This document shows positions 50,124 through 57,981 of a stretch of 64,000 nt of DNA, piece after piece. Source of the stretch: Blastocatellia bacterium. GTDB taxonomy: Bacteria > Acidobacteriota > Blastocatellia > UBA7656. The notes below the pieces were generated by a model, which saw nothing but the letters and a program-made list of their open reading frames with translations, had not been told where the DNA came from and did no database searches. Location of the stretch: NCBI GenBank assembly GCA_035275065.1, contig DATENM010000035.1, positions 1 through 64,000 of the forward strand, in the 5' to 3' direction. Position 1 is the stretch's first letter. Every line of letters starts with the position of its first letter. The translations under genes and the position numbers were made by a program.

Positions 50124-50709
50124 TTGGGCGTCTTCGCGAATTTTAGCAACCGCAGTAAGATGTAAAACAGCAAATCCATTTAACACTAGAGGTGCCCGAT
50201 GACCGATGCCGAACAACTCACCCAACTAGAGCAGCACTGGATGGAAGCTTGGCGCACGAAGGATCATCAGACGCTGGAGAGCATCTTAGCCCCCGACTAT
50301 ACCTTCACCCTCTCAACTCACCCGCAGCGGGCTTACTCGCGGCAAGAATGGCTCGACTTAGTCAGCGAGTACGACTGCGAGTGGTTTCACTTTGAGCAAG
50401 TCGCCGTGCGACTACTTGAGCCCTATGCCGTCGTCAGTTCAAGATTCCGGCAGCGGGCGGTAGTGCGAGGGCAAGAGCGCAGCGGAGAGTTCTTTCTGGT
50501 GGATGTGTGGCGGCGAGTGGAGGGCGGATGGCAGGTGGCGGCACGCTACTCGGCATGGCCAGAGCCGATGAGCGCGTCGGTAGAGCAACTGGGCTGATCG
50601 AGGTTGTGACAGCGCCGCCCAACAAGGCGTTGCACCGGAGCGCGGGCAGCCAGTTTCTAGTGATGGCTCCGTTGCGACAGCCCGCGCCCGGTGATGCCGG
50701 GCATTAGGC
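50124..50709 (+). mobile_element. Integron gene cassette with attC
   Basis: The cassette begins TTGGGC (50124-50129), preceded by the core-site G. One gene follows, then attC at 50617-50709. The attC opens with GCCCAAC, the exact complement of GTTGGGC, as expected when a cassette's two edges form one site in the circle. Bases 50633-50647 (CACCGG A GCGCGGGC) pair with 50680-50693 leaving A50639 unpaired, the extrahelical base typical of attC. An inner stem AGCCA/TGGCT follows. The right core reads ATTAGGC, not GTTAGGC, so recombination activity may be reduced. No integrase gene is in the window. Confidence 0.7.
50199..50597 (+). CDS. SnoaL/NTF2-like DUF4440 family protein
   Basis: A 132-residue cone-shaped NTF2-fold protein: LEQHWMEAWRTKDHQTLESI, then LAPDYTFTL and VDVWRRVEGGWQVAARYS, the hallmark of the DUF4440/SnoaL-like group. 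Members are small enzymes or binding proteins for hydrophobic ligands; the substrate cannot be read from sequence. AGAGG lies before ATG 50199. It is the only gene of an integron cassette, with the stop 20 bases from attC, so it is mobile. Confidence 0.85.
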   Translation: MTDAEQLTQLEQHWMEAWRTKDHQTLESILAPDYTFTLSTHPQRAYSRQEWLDLVSEYDCEWFHFEQVAVRLLEPYAVVSSRFRQRAVVRGQERSGEFFLVDVWRRVEGGWQVAARYSAWPEPMSASVEQLG

Positions 50710-50888
50710 CGCTATGCATACCTAGCTAGAGAAATGTTGGGTAGCATAGAATACTTGTATTAGAAGTCACTAGATAATCCGAGTTGTGACGTATCGAGAT
50801 AGGCAGCATTGAAAAAAAGGGGGTAGGCAAAAGTGGCTATGATAACGCCAAAGTCGTGGCACCTATTTTCAGTCACTTACAGGAGCTT

Positions 50889-50940
50889 TGCACAAGAATT
50901 CGATTCTACACAAAAATCAAAGTTTTGCACAAAATTCGTG
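50889..50940 (+). repeat. Three short direct repeats (CACAAGAAT type)
   Basis: CACAAGAATTCG (50891), CACAAAAATC (50909) and CACAAAATTCG (50928) recur every 18-19 bases; the outer two are both preceded by TTTG. The spacing and AT-rich, iterated form recall transposase or initiator binding sites at a transposon end or origin. No TGT terminus or other mark fixes its role. The rest of 50710-51082 shows nothing else beyond G-rich runs at about 50817 and 50955. Confidence 0.5.
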
Positions 50941-51082
50941 TGGATTGATAATGGGTAAGGGGGTAAGGGGCGAAAGAGAAGCGGGGACAAACATATTTTA
51001 CCCCTGCCTCTTGCGGTCCAATTTCTCTCGGCGCCAACCGATTGTTAACAGCTAAAAACCGCGGGGCAGTCCGAACTGTTAG

Positions 51083-51796
51083 CTACTGGATCTGCCAGGT
51101 CACTTTTGTTCGCGGGGGTTGTTGCGCAGCCGCGGCCTGAGCAGGTCGGGCGGCGACTTGTATTTCTAACCTGGAGTACGCCGGATCAACGGACGCCGCG
51201 GCGGTCTCGTCTTCAACTTGCAGCTTTATTGACCAGGCCCCGTCCTCTGTTTGCTTAATAGAAATGTCGTAGACTATGTCTGAGAGTTCACCCTTTTGAA
51301 TAAGGACATTTAATTTGCGCACCTCGGCATCGTAATGCTTAAAAAAGCGACTATGTCCGGATTTGTTTAAGAAAGCTTCGATGTCAGGCGAAGACAATGG
51401 GTATGGGGTCCAATATACCCGCCGCGTACCCGGGGTAATGCCGTAGACATTCATCTCGGCAAGCGTTGCCGCGAATCGAGCATGCTTTTCCGCGATATTT
51501 CGGATCACCTTGGCGGATAGTCTTAAAGGCTCGTCGGTGTCGGAAGGCGCTCGGTGTATGCTATCAGTCTGGAAACATATCCCACTTTCCTGGCAGGCCC
51601 CACAATTAAATGTATTGCAATACACCCCTCCCCTGCCGCTGCCTGTGCAGGTTCTACAACCGCCCTCAAACGCACAAGAAACGCAGGACCTGAGAGGCTG
51701 AATTCGCCCCTTCGGTTTGTTGCTAGCAACAACCGATAACGGCAGACATATTAAACTCGTGAGCAGAATGGTACCGACTAGACGGGAATATTTCAT
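51083..51796 (-). CDS. Secreted protein with Cys-rich N-terminal module
   Basis: A 237-residue exported protein; AGGAGGAAAAGG precedes ATG 51796. A signal peptide (YSRLVGTILLTSLICLPLSV) is followed by a module with eight cysteines in about 40 residues (RSCVSCAFEGGCRTC, YCNTFNCGACQESGICF), with the look of a disulphide-rich or metal-binding knot. The rest is mixed alpha/beta (VIRNIAEKHARFAATLAEM). No known family. In this zone several small secreted proteins cluster, perhaps transposon cargo. Confidence 0.72.
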   Translation of the reverse strand: MKYSRLVGTILLTSLICLPLSVVASNKPKGRIQPLRSCVSCAFEGGCRTCTGSGRGGVYCNTFNCGACQESGICFQTDSIHRAPSDTDEPLRLSAKVIRNIAEKHARFAATLAEMNVYGITPGTRRVYWTPYPLSSPDIEAFLNKSGHSRFFKHYDAEVRKLNVLIQKGELSDIVYDISIKQTEDGAWSIKLQVEDETAAASVDPAYSRLEIQVAARPAQAAAAQQPPRTKVTWQIQ

Positions 51797-52246
51797 TGAT
51801 CCTTTTCCTCCTTAGCGGGGTGTTGGGCTAACTCAAAGTGTCTACGGCGTAACCGATATACCGAACAGGATGCCAGAAATCAATAATTTGTTCAAATATA
51901 CAACTGAAAACGAGTTGCCCGCCGGGAGGCATACGACCGGCCATCTGTCGGACATCGATTTTATATGTATGAAGTGATCGACAAGTCGTTAAAATTGCAC
52001 CGTCAGACATAATTTTTTTTTCAAAAAAGAGACGGCCTTCAAAAAGGGGCCAGGTGTCTACGGCAAAAATGTTATCGCACGGGCGGATCGGCCTATCGGT
52101 TGTTTGTGCGGAGCTAGTGACGCTAAATTCTTAATCTAAAGAGATTGAAATTACAACTGACGCACTTTAATCTTACAGATTTAACGTAAATGCGGCACCA
52201 TTCTACAAGGAAGGTTTCAAAAAAGCAAGAGAAAAGCTATTGACAA
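51797..52246. other. Gene-poor stretch left of MITE copy 2
   Basis: About 450 bases. The only notable open frame (51828-52010, - strand, 60 codons) lacks a ribosome-binding site and homology I can see. There is a run of T at about 52013-52021 followed by AAAAAAG. No gene called. Confidence 0.5.
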
Positions 52247-52368
52247 CAGGGTCTATTCATTCTCGGCGAAACGGCCAAAAACGGACTTGCTGTTGACCTG
52301 TAACTTATTGAGCCGCCGTTCCGGCTCCCATTCGATTTCCGAGAATGAATAGACCCTGCTATTGACAA
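52237..52368. mobile_element. MITE copy 2 with 10-bp target duplication
   Basis: The element is 52247-52358 (112 bp) with perfect 18-bp ends CAGGGTCTATTCATTCTC and its complement. It is flanked by the exact direct repeat CTATTGACAA (52237-52246 and 52359-52368). The ends match copy 1 at 22848 but the interiors are unrelated, and no gene is present. The duplicated target contains TTGACA, the -35 box of the channel promoter. Confidence 0.92.
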
Positions 52369-52390
52369 AGGCAGCTCTCTCGCAGATTAT
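52362..52390 (+). promoter_or_regulatory. Sigma-70-type promoter of the channel gene
   Basis: TTGACA (52362-52367), 17 bases, then GATTAT (52385-52390). Spacing is ideal and the -35 is perfect. The -35 box is the right-hand copy of the MITE target duplication. It faces the gene at 52484. Confidence 0.65.
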
Positions 52391-52483
52391 CACCTGCATC
52401 CTCGGGAGTCTGTCGTCAGAGAATGAGTACCATGAGTCGTCAGAGCGGCCGTGTGAATCAGCCTAACTAAGGAGGAAGTCAAA

Positions 52484-53389
52484 ATGACAATTTCTCTCCG
52501 TCCTATGGGTTTGTTGCGCAGCTTCTTCAACTTTCTGAGCAGGCGTTCACTGAGAGGGCGGTATGCTGTTTTATATATCCTGATCCTTCTAGGATACGCA
52601 TATGTCTATTTTCTGCTTCCCGGCAACGAATTCTATCACGCGAACATCAACCGCGAGCCCATGCTGCAAACTGATAAAGGGCGCATCAGCAAGGAGATGC
52701 AAGCGCAGATTGCCGACACTTTTCGGCAGTATTATGGGGGCGACAAAAAAACGGTCAGCGGCTGGACTGTCGACGCGAACACTTTTCAGGTACTCTTCCT
52801 GGAAGCGACCGACAAGGGGAACGACGTAGAGATACAATTCAAGTTAGACGTGAAGCTGACTAATCAGTCACTCCAGGAAATGTCGCTTTATATCGATCCC
52901 ATCGTTACATTCTCCGCGACCGAGAGGTCTGCGGACTCTTCAGGCGGTGACATGCAGCGAAAAGTGGTCGCCGTGTCTATACCGGAGGTGCCCCATTGGG
53001 AGAAGAAGGACAATCCATCCTTCGCCGAAGCCTTTTTCCCATCTGGCGCTCCCCCTGCGGCTCAAAAGGGGGAAAGCGCGGGCACCGACAAGGACTTTGG
53101 CCCTGTGCTCAGGGTCATGCCCATCACGAAGCGTTTGAGCGACGACATTATAAAGCTCGCCAGAGGCATACAAGGCAACCCCTCAAACCTGAGCGGGTAT
53201 TTTCAGCGGATGCTGTACCTGAGCGCAGTCACCATTACGACGTTGGGCTACGGGGATATCGCGCCGTTGACGACTAGAGCGCGCCTCCTCGTCTTGTCAG
53301 AAGCGGTAGTCGGCATTATTGTCATTGGCCTGTTCATAAACGCCGGCTCGCAGAAAAAGAGCCGGGACCGCTCCGCAGACTCGCCATAA
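52484..53389 (+). CDS. Two-helix potassium-channel-like protein with large outer domain
   Basis: A 301-residue membrane protein; AAGGAGG lies before ATG 52484. The first helix is at about residues 28-47 (YAVLYILILLGYAYVYFLLP). The pore signature TTLGYGD (about residues 252-258) is the K+ selectivity filter, and the last helix is VLSEAVVGIIVIGLFI. Between first helix and pore lie about 190 residues, far more than the short turret of KcsA-type channels, with a beta-rich central part (VEIQFKLDVKLTNQSLQEMS). This extra part should be outside the membrane and may sense a ligand. No cytoplasmic gating domain. Transcribed from the promoter at 52362. Confidence 0.82.
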   Translation: MTISLRPMGLLRSFFNFLSRRSLRGRYAVLYILILLGYAYVYFLLPGNEFYHANINREPMLQTDKGRISKEMQAQIADTFRQYYGGDKKTVSGWTVDANTFQVLFLEATDKGNDVEIQFKLDVKLTNQSLQEMSLYIDPIVTFSATERSADSSGGDMQRKVVAVSIPEVPHWEKKDNPSFAEAFFPSGAPPAAQKGESAGTDKDFGPVLRVMPITKRLSDDIIKLARGIQGNPSNLSGYFQRMLYLSAVTITTLGYGDIAPLTTRARLLVLSEAVVGIIVIGLFINAGSQKKSRDRSADSP

Positions 53390-53452
53390 ACTCCGCACCG
53401 GCTTACCCACCAGCCGGCAACATGGAGTGGCCCGGGCAGGAAGGCTGGATAC

Positions 53453-53475
53453 TGCCTTGCCAGACCGGCAAGGCA
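53453..53475 (+). terminator. Hairpin downstream of the channel gene
   Basis: TGCCTTGCC (53453-53461) pairs with GGCAAGGCA (53467-53475), 9 bp, around AGACC. No T run follows, so a weak or Rho-assisted terminator at best. Confidence 0.4.
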
Positions 53476-53569
53476 AGCCAGCGACCGGGGGCATAGCCTG
53501 TCAGAGAACCTGATCGTCTGCGTCGCCGACCCGTCTCTGCGCGTCCGCCATTAGTAAACCCAATTACAG

Positions 53570-53598
53570 TTGACATGGCAGACGCGATGCTATACTAA
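53570..53598 (+). promoter_or_regulatory. Probable promoter of the small secreted protein gene
   Basis: TTGACA at 53570-53575, then TGCTATACT, an extended -10 (TATACT at 53591-53596, spacing 15) or, with 17-base spacing, TACTAA. Faces the gene at 53687. Confidence 0.5.
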
Positions 53599-53686
53599 TA
53601 GCAGAAGCCGGATGCCAGAGGAGTTCTGTCGGGCCTAACGCCCGACATTCAAAGGTTCACGTAGAGGAAGCCCAGGAGATTTGGTT

Positions 53687-54154
53687 ATGCGACTACAGCC
53701 GCTTCGCGCCTTCCTTTGGCTGCTGTTTGTGCCGCTCGCGGGATACGCCTTCGAGGCGGATCCCTATGTGGAGGTACTGATCCCCAACGGCATGCCGATC
53801 AAGATCGAGGTACAAAGGGACCAGAGAGATCCCGAGATACTCAAGTATGTCTTCCGACGGATCGTCCCCAAAGACGTGGCCAGGGCAAAAATTACTGTCG
53901 TAATGCTCGGCGATGATGGGGCGATTAAATTCCAATCCCCTATGGCAGGAGACGCCTTGAGCGATCAGATGACCGTCGCCACGGTGGATGCGAGTGTCAC
54001 GCGCCTCTTAGTCGTCGTTAACTGGGTCGAGACCAACCAGGGAAGATGGGTGCCGGACACCAAGAATCAGCAATTGGACATCGGCGAACTTATCAGGTGC
54101 GGTGCCAAGGGACTTCCCAAGGCAAAGTTCATAAGCCATAAGCCGACGGCCTGA
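53687..54154 (+). CDS. Small secreted protein, paralogue of 55438-55914
   Basis: A 155-residue exported protein; AGGAG precedes the ATG 53687, and the N-terminus LRAFLWLLFVPLAGYAFEA is a signal peptide. The mature chain (YVEVLIPNGMPIKIEVQRD, AKITVVMLGDDGAIKF, IGELIRCGAKGLPKAKFI) has the same order of segments as the protein encoded at 55438. Predicted beta-rich single domain. I do not know the family. The two paralogues flank the IS1/XRE debris and may have arisen by duplication. Confidence 0.75.
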   Translation: MRLQPLRAFLWLLFVPLAGYAFEADPYVEVLIPNGMPIKIEVQRDQRDPEILKYVFRRIVPKDVARAKITVVMLGDDGAIKFQSPMAGDALSDQMTVATVDASVTRLLVVVNWVETNQGRWVPDTKNQQLDIGELIRCGAKGLPKAKFISHKPTA

Positions 54155-54279
54155 GCCTTCGGTGAAACACAACTGTGTTTCTTACTAGTTCCCCTGAGGC
54201 TTGATTCGTACCCGCAAAGACAGGTGCTCGGACAAGTCTACCTTATATCAGGCACGGAGCGGTTTGATTAAACTATTGC

Positions 54280-54543
54280 TTATGTAGTCGAAGGTAGACG
54301 GTTGGGCAAGTCTAACTCGTCATCTATCAACACCTCTACTTGCACACCGGCCATTCTTGCATACTGCAACAAGACTGTCAGGGGCGGCTCTCGCTTATCC
54401 GATTCGTATTCGGAGATGTGGCCCGGCTTGAGGGAGACGCCTGCGCCGGCCAACTGCGTGACCATCTGCTCCTGAGTGAAGCCGAGCTTTGCTCGAACTT
54501 CTCTGAGCTTGCTGGCAAGGCGGGCAGGACGCGGGCGGCTTGC
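54280..54543 (-). pseudogene. 5'-truncated XRE regulator
   Basis: In one frame the - strand reads SRPRPARLASKLREVRAKLG, then GHISEYESDKREPPLTVLLQ and VQVEVLIDDELDLP, matching the intact XRE gene at 46078. The matching sequence starts at about 54543, but no start codon is available in this frame until the internal ATG at 54465, which would drop the first helix. A TAA lies just upstream. The lost start is replaced by an IS1-type fragment, so this is a decapitated copy. A short product from 54465 is possible but would lack half the DNA-binding domain. Confidence 0.8.
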
Positions 54544-54803
54544 TGGCGGATGGTCTTGAGCACCGTGTTAATGCTGACTTTAAGTACTCTAGCGATGTCG
54601 CTGATGCCCGAACCATTTAAGGTCATTGGCAGAATCAACTGCCGCAGTTCTGGCCTACAGCCTTGGTAGGTGTAGTCGAGTAGGAACTGGCGCGAGCAAG
54701 CTTTACACTTAAACCTTTGCTTGTGGTTAGCGGTTGTGCCATTCTTTTTAATAGACAGCGAGCTGCACCTGGGACAGGTGACTCCTTTGTATTTCACAGT
54801 CAA
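54540..54803 (-). mobile_element. IS1-family InsA fragment
   Basis: A frame starting at TTG 54803 gives KYKGVTCPRCSSLSIKKNG, then NHKQRFKCKACSRQF: the CxxC-CxxC zinc ribbon of IS1 InsA, followed by its helix-turn-helix (GISDIARVLKVSINTVLKTI). The frame then runs out of phase into the XRE sequence near 54540. The InsB catalytic part is missing, so only the 5' part of an IS1-type transposase gene remains. It joins directly to the broken XRE gene. Confidence 0.75.
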
Positions 54804-55083
54804 AGATTAACTTGACAGGTGCGGCTTGCTCCACCAGCCTCTTTTTTAAATGACCACCGAAAATTGTGACGGCTCCCCACAATCGAGTTTTAAAGCGCGA
54901 CCATAGGTCGAGTTCAATGAACTTTAGAAGATCATCTTTACTTATAAGATACTTGTCGTTAGCAGTTTCTGCCGGGCTGTTAGCCTTTTCCGCTGGTCGA
55001 GTTTCAGTCATTTGCTCTGCCCTATTTTCATGCTGAGCAGTATGAGCCTTGTCACGAGTTCGGGCATCTTTGTGGCTTGACAT
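54748..55083 (-). CDS. Hypothetical protein, probably C-terminally replaced
   Basis: A 111-residue frame. The first 45 residues are charged and Ala/Thr-rich; then comes KYLISKDDLLKFIELDLWSR and KTRLWGAVTIFGGHLKK, which looks like the start of a membrane or stalk region. The last 20 residues lie in the IS1 fragment and are probably foreign, so the original C-terminus was removed when IS1 came in. Not recognised. Confidence 0.45.
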   Translation of the reverse strand: MSSHKDARTRDKAHTAQHENRAEQMTETRPAEKANSPAETANDKYLISKDDLLKFIELDLWSRFKTRLWGAVTIFGGHLKKRLVEQAAPVKLIFDCEIQRSHLSQVQLAVY

Positions 55084-55370
55084 CTGCGCCCCTCCGAACC
55101 TACAGGATTGACGAACTCCAAAAGATTATATCTTATATGTAACCGCTTTTACAGAGTTACGCAAAAGAGGTGGTATCCTATTCCTATTACCCTTTTCGGA
55201 GATTATTTCGCGTTGCGGCTCTGATGAATTCATCTATCTTAATAAGCTTCGGCCAACCATTCCATCATGGGTAGTCTTTCCGAAGAGTAGCACTTGCGGA
55301 AACGCGGAGAGGTTATAAGCTGCGCCATCATCACAATCAAGCCAATAGTCGAACAGTGGGTCAGTTATTT

Positions 55371-55398
55371 AAAAGGCGCCGATCCAAAAATCGGCACC
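55371..55398 (-). terminator. Intrinsic terminator of the - strand secreted protein gene
   Basis: On the - strand, GGTGCCGAT (55398-55390) pairs with ATCGGCGCC (55383-55375), 9 bp with one G-T pair, followed by TTTT. It lies 40 bases past the stop at 55438. Confidence 0.7.
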
Positions 55399-55437
55399 GG
55401 CATACTCTGAAAGAGTACACAGCGCTAGAGCGTAATC

Positions 55438-55914
55438 TTATTCCCTCTTGATGAATTTTGCATGTGGCAGCGCATCTGCCCCCCGCTCGACTATTGCCTT
55501 GATGTTGGCGTGCTGATCCTCGCTTTCAAGAACCCAGTCACCACCATCAGTCTCAACTCGTTCGACAATGAAGATCAGTCTGCGAATGTCCGCCGACGAA
55601 ACCCACGCCACCGATGCCGGGTCTCCGATTTTCCGCGTATGGTAGCGATTGCCGTCACCGTATTTGATCTGGTCATCAGGGCCGACCAGAATTACCATCG
55701 TAGTGACGCCCCTAACTTCTGGCTCGACCCGAGGCCACCAGTTGTATTTGGTAATTGTGGTTTCTTTATCGTCGCGCGAAACTTCAATGCGGATGATCCC
55801 TGTCAGATTCGCGGGGATGTAGGTCTCGACTTTGGGGTCGGGCGGGCGTTGCGCAGTTGTCACCGGCGCGACTATCAACACACAAAAACACAAAGCTAGC
55901 TTCATTGGTTTCAT
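55438..55914 (-). CDS. Small secreted protein, paralogue of 53687-54154
   Basis: A 158-residue exported protein with signal peptide KLALCFCVLIVAPVTTAQ. Segments VETYIPANLTGIIRIEVSRD, TMVILVGPDDQIKYGDG and IVERGADALPHAKFI line up with those of the protein at 53687 (VEVLIPNG.., VVMLGDDGAIKF, GAKGLPKAKFI). Identity is low, so the duplication is old or the genes came in separately. Transcribed toward the IS1 debris, with its own terminator. Function unknown. Confidence 0.75.
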   Translation of the reverse strand: MKPMKLALCFCVLIVAPVTTAQRPPDPKVETYIPANLTGIIRIEVSRDDKETTITKYNWWPRVEPEVRGVTTMVILVGPDDQIKYGDGNRYHTRKIGDPASVAWVSSADIRRLIFIVERVETDGGDWVLESEDQHANIKAIVERGADALPHAKFIKRE

Positions 55915-56374
55915 AGCTTCCTCCTGCGAAAGTTATTGGGATTTGAGCAAGATTGCCCAAAGATCGGATTCCAGGCAGGAGCTTTTTTTTACGCATCTTA
56001 GCAAGAGCGTGAATTCACCCCTACATGAAATAGTATAAATTATATTTAAATGTTGCCTATTTTTCATAAATATATAGGAAGAAACCAGTGCATCTTGTGG
56101 CCTCGCACCTTCAGCGCCGTTACTCCTTTAGAACCGTCTGCAAACACGCCTCAGGCAACCTGCGGCGCCAGTACTCATATTGGCTTACGCTTCCGTACTC
56201 TACTCTATTCCAAGTTTCGTGAGGGGGGTACTGTCATTTTTTACAGGGCCGAAGCAATAAAAGTGAAATCAACGGTGGCTAGAAAGAGATTTTTGGGATC
56301 GCCATCGCGAATCCGTCAGATGCATTGCCCCTCTCCTTACGAAGTCCTTCAGGCATCGTGATCACCCAGGCTGA
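55915..56374. other. Gene-poor stretch
   Basis: About 460 bases. The open frame at 56050-56361 (+) has no ribosome-binding site or recognisable protein pattern and I do not call it. AT-rich around 56025-56080. It may hold decayed sequence belonging to the truncated gene that follows. Confidence 0.4.
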
Positions 56375-57223
56375 TGCGGTAAACAACCCCTTAATCGAGT
56401 TTATCTCCGAGCCGAACACAAGGCGTTTCAGGTCGCCGCACCGGAAGGAGGCAACTGGGCCATCATCGTCTCGGCGGGTGCAGTGACGACTGGCAGCGTC
56501 GAAGCTTTCGCCTCAGCAGAGCATGATGGGGTACAACTCAATGTATCCGTGACGAAGGCCACTCTGATGTTCCCGGAGGTGGTGGAAATCCAAGCCACCC
56601 CCACCTTTGCAGGGGAGAATGTAACTGGCGCGACGGTGAGCAGCACCGTAACCCGTCCGGATGTCTCAAAGCTTCAGATCGCCTTGTTTGACGACGGTAA
56701 CCCCAGTCATGGCGATACAGCAGCGGGTGACGGCATATACGCAGCGCAGTTCAATCAGTACAAGGGAGATGGCGTCTATACGTTTGATGTTAAAGTCGTA
56801 TCCAGTAATGGGACAACGCATGGAGGCGAGAATCTCTTTGCTGTCAATCCTTCTAATGCGAAGCTCGTTCCATCGTTCACGAGGATGAGTACGACAACGG
56901 CCATCGTAACCGGTGTACCCGTAATCACCTATGACGTCTGCGTTCAGGATGATAGCAATGGAAATATGTTGCAGTTCAACACAGGCACCGGTGATTACCA
57001 ATTCACGAGGTGCAGCAGCGGTTTCAGCTTGACCGGAACCGGAGTCGTAACAATCAAAGGTTCCATCATTACACTGCAACACAATGCGGCCGATCGTAGA
57101 GTCTTGGCGCAGGTTGACAATAGTGTTAAGAACGGTAAGGCCTCAGTCCAAGTCTTTTCGTTAGGGACTACGTTTACCGTCACCGACCGGAATACAACGA
57201 ACAATACCTGTAGCTGCCCGTAA
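56375..57223 (+). pseudogene. 5'-truncated secreted vWA/CLCA-type protein
   Basis: The frame is open from just after a TGA at 56372-56374 but has no start codon before GTG 56483, and the reading upstream of that is already domain sequence (AFQVAAPEGGNWAIIVSAGA). The pattern, followed by LQIALFDDGNPSHGDTAAGD, then GIYAAQFNQYKGDGVYTF, is the beta region that lies C-terminal to vWA domains in CLCA-like secreted proteins. The vWA domain and signal peptide are missing, so only the C-terminal third or less remains. The last 90 residues are unassigned and end in CSCP. Confidence 0.65.
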
Positions 57224-57246
57224 GGGACGGCGAATAAATTAGCGTA

Positions 57247-57283
57247 GTCCGAGAAGAGAGAGGGCGCCTCTCCCTTCTCGGAC
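57247..57283. terminator. Strong hairpin after the truncated gene
   Basis: GTCCGAGAAG (57247-57256) pairs with CTTCTCGGAC (57274-57283), and an inner GAGAG/CTCTC pair extends it. No T run directly follows. It lies 24 bases past the stop at 57223. Confidence 0.5.
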
Positions 57284-57375
57284 GCCTGTAGTAGGATTGG
57301 GCTTTCCTGTTGAGGCATAGCAGCGACGCGACAATCCATAATCTTAACCATAGGGATATGACAGGGTTCTTTGTT

Positions 57376-57666
57376 CTAGTCAGCAATGGGCAGAGGAACT
57401 GGTTCTTTGATATGAGAGCGTTTACGTATGATCCGATGACGGTTGACCAGCCTACACATCGCAGTGGTACTTATCGCGATTCCTTGCTCTTTGTGAACCA
57501 GCTCACATAATTGATGCAAGGTAGCCGCGGGATGCTTCCTAATGAGTCTTCGCAGGTCATTAGAAGTGATCTGCTGATGCAAAGGCAAGGGTGCTTGAGG
57601 TAAATCTTGGCTTAATTGAAAGGGAATGCATTCTACCGAATTGTGCCCACGGGGATAACCTGTCAT
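57376..57666 (-). pseudogene. IS630-type transposase N-terminal fragment
   Basis: A frame of 96 residues from ATG 57666. The region DLRRLIRKHPAATLHQLCEL, then GIAISTTAMCRLVNRHRIIR is the winged-helix DNA-binding part of IS630/Tc1-type transposases. The first helix-turn-helix is not visible and the DDE catalytic part is absent. A remnant. Confidence 0.6.
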
Positions 57667-57785
57667 GTCTCCAGACAATGCGAAAAGACTCGCCTAGATA
57701 AGGGGCTTTTTGCTTGAAGAGTAACCTGAAAGTATAGATAACGTGAGTCCTTCATGATGCGCGGCCTCACAACCACGCATGAAAA

Positions 57786-57980
57786 CGATCACGAGCCAGT
57801 GTATTCTACCTGCAAGCGATGGCGCGATGAAGGTCGAGCTAACTTGGTGCGATTTAGCCCGCACGTGAGTCTGACTTGAGAGCCTGCTGAGGCACAACCC
57901 ACTGTCGCTCCCATAAGGGAAGCACGCATCAGAGATTCTAACCCTTCGGGCTCTCCCGCCATCGCCTGAAGGAGAAGCTC
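57786..57980 (+). ncRNA. Candidate bridge RNA region of the IS110 element
   Basis: IS110-family elements encode a structured bridge RNA in a non-coding end, usually upstream of the transposase. Here 195 bases precede the gene, of the right size and with foldable parts (for example CCCTTCGGG near 57940). I infer the RNA from position only; no covariance can be checked. Confidence 0.35.
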
Positions 57981-57981
57981 T

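Noticed and set aside
50889-50940. CRISPR array
   Set aside because: Repeats are about 10 bases with 8-9-base gaps, far too short, and no cas genes are present.
51828-52010. 60-codon frame left of MITE copy 2
   Set aside because: No ribosome-binding site or homology seen by eye.
54164-54181. GAAACACA/TGTGTTTC hairpin as a terminator
   Set aside because: The loop would be only two bases and no T run follows.
56050-56361. 103-codon frame before the truncated vWA/CLCA-type gene
   Set aside because: No ribosome-binding site; composition unlike a folded protein.
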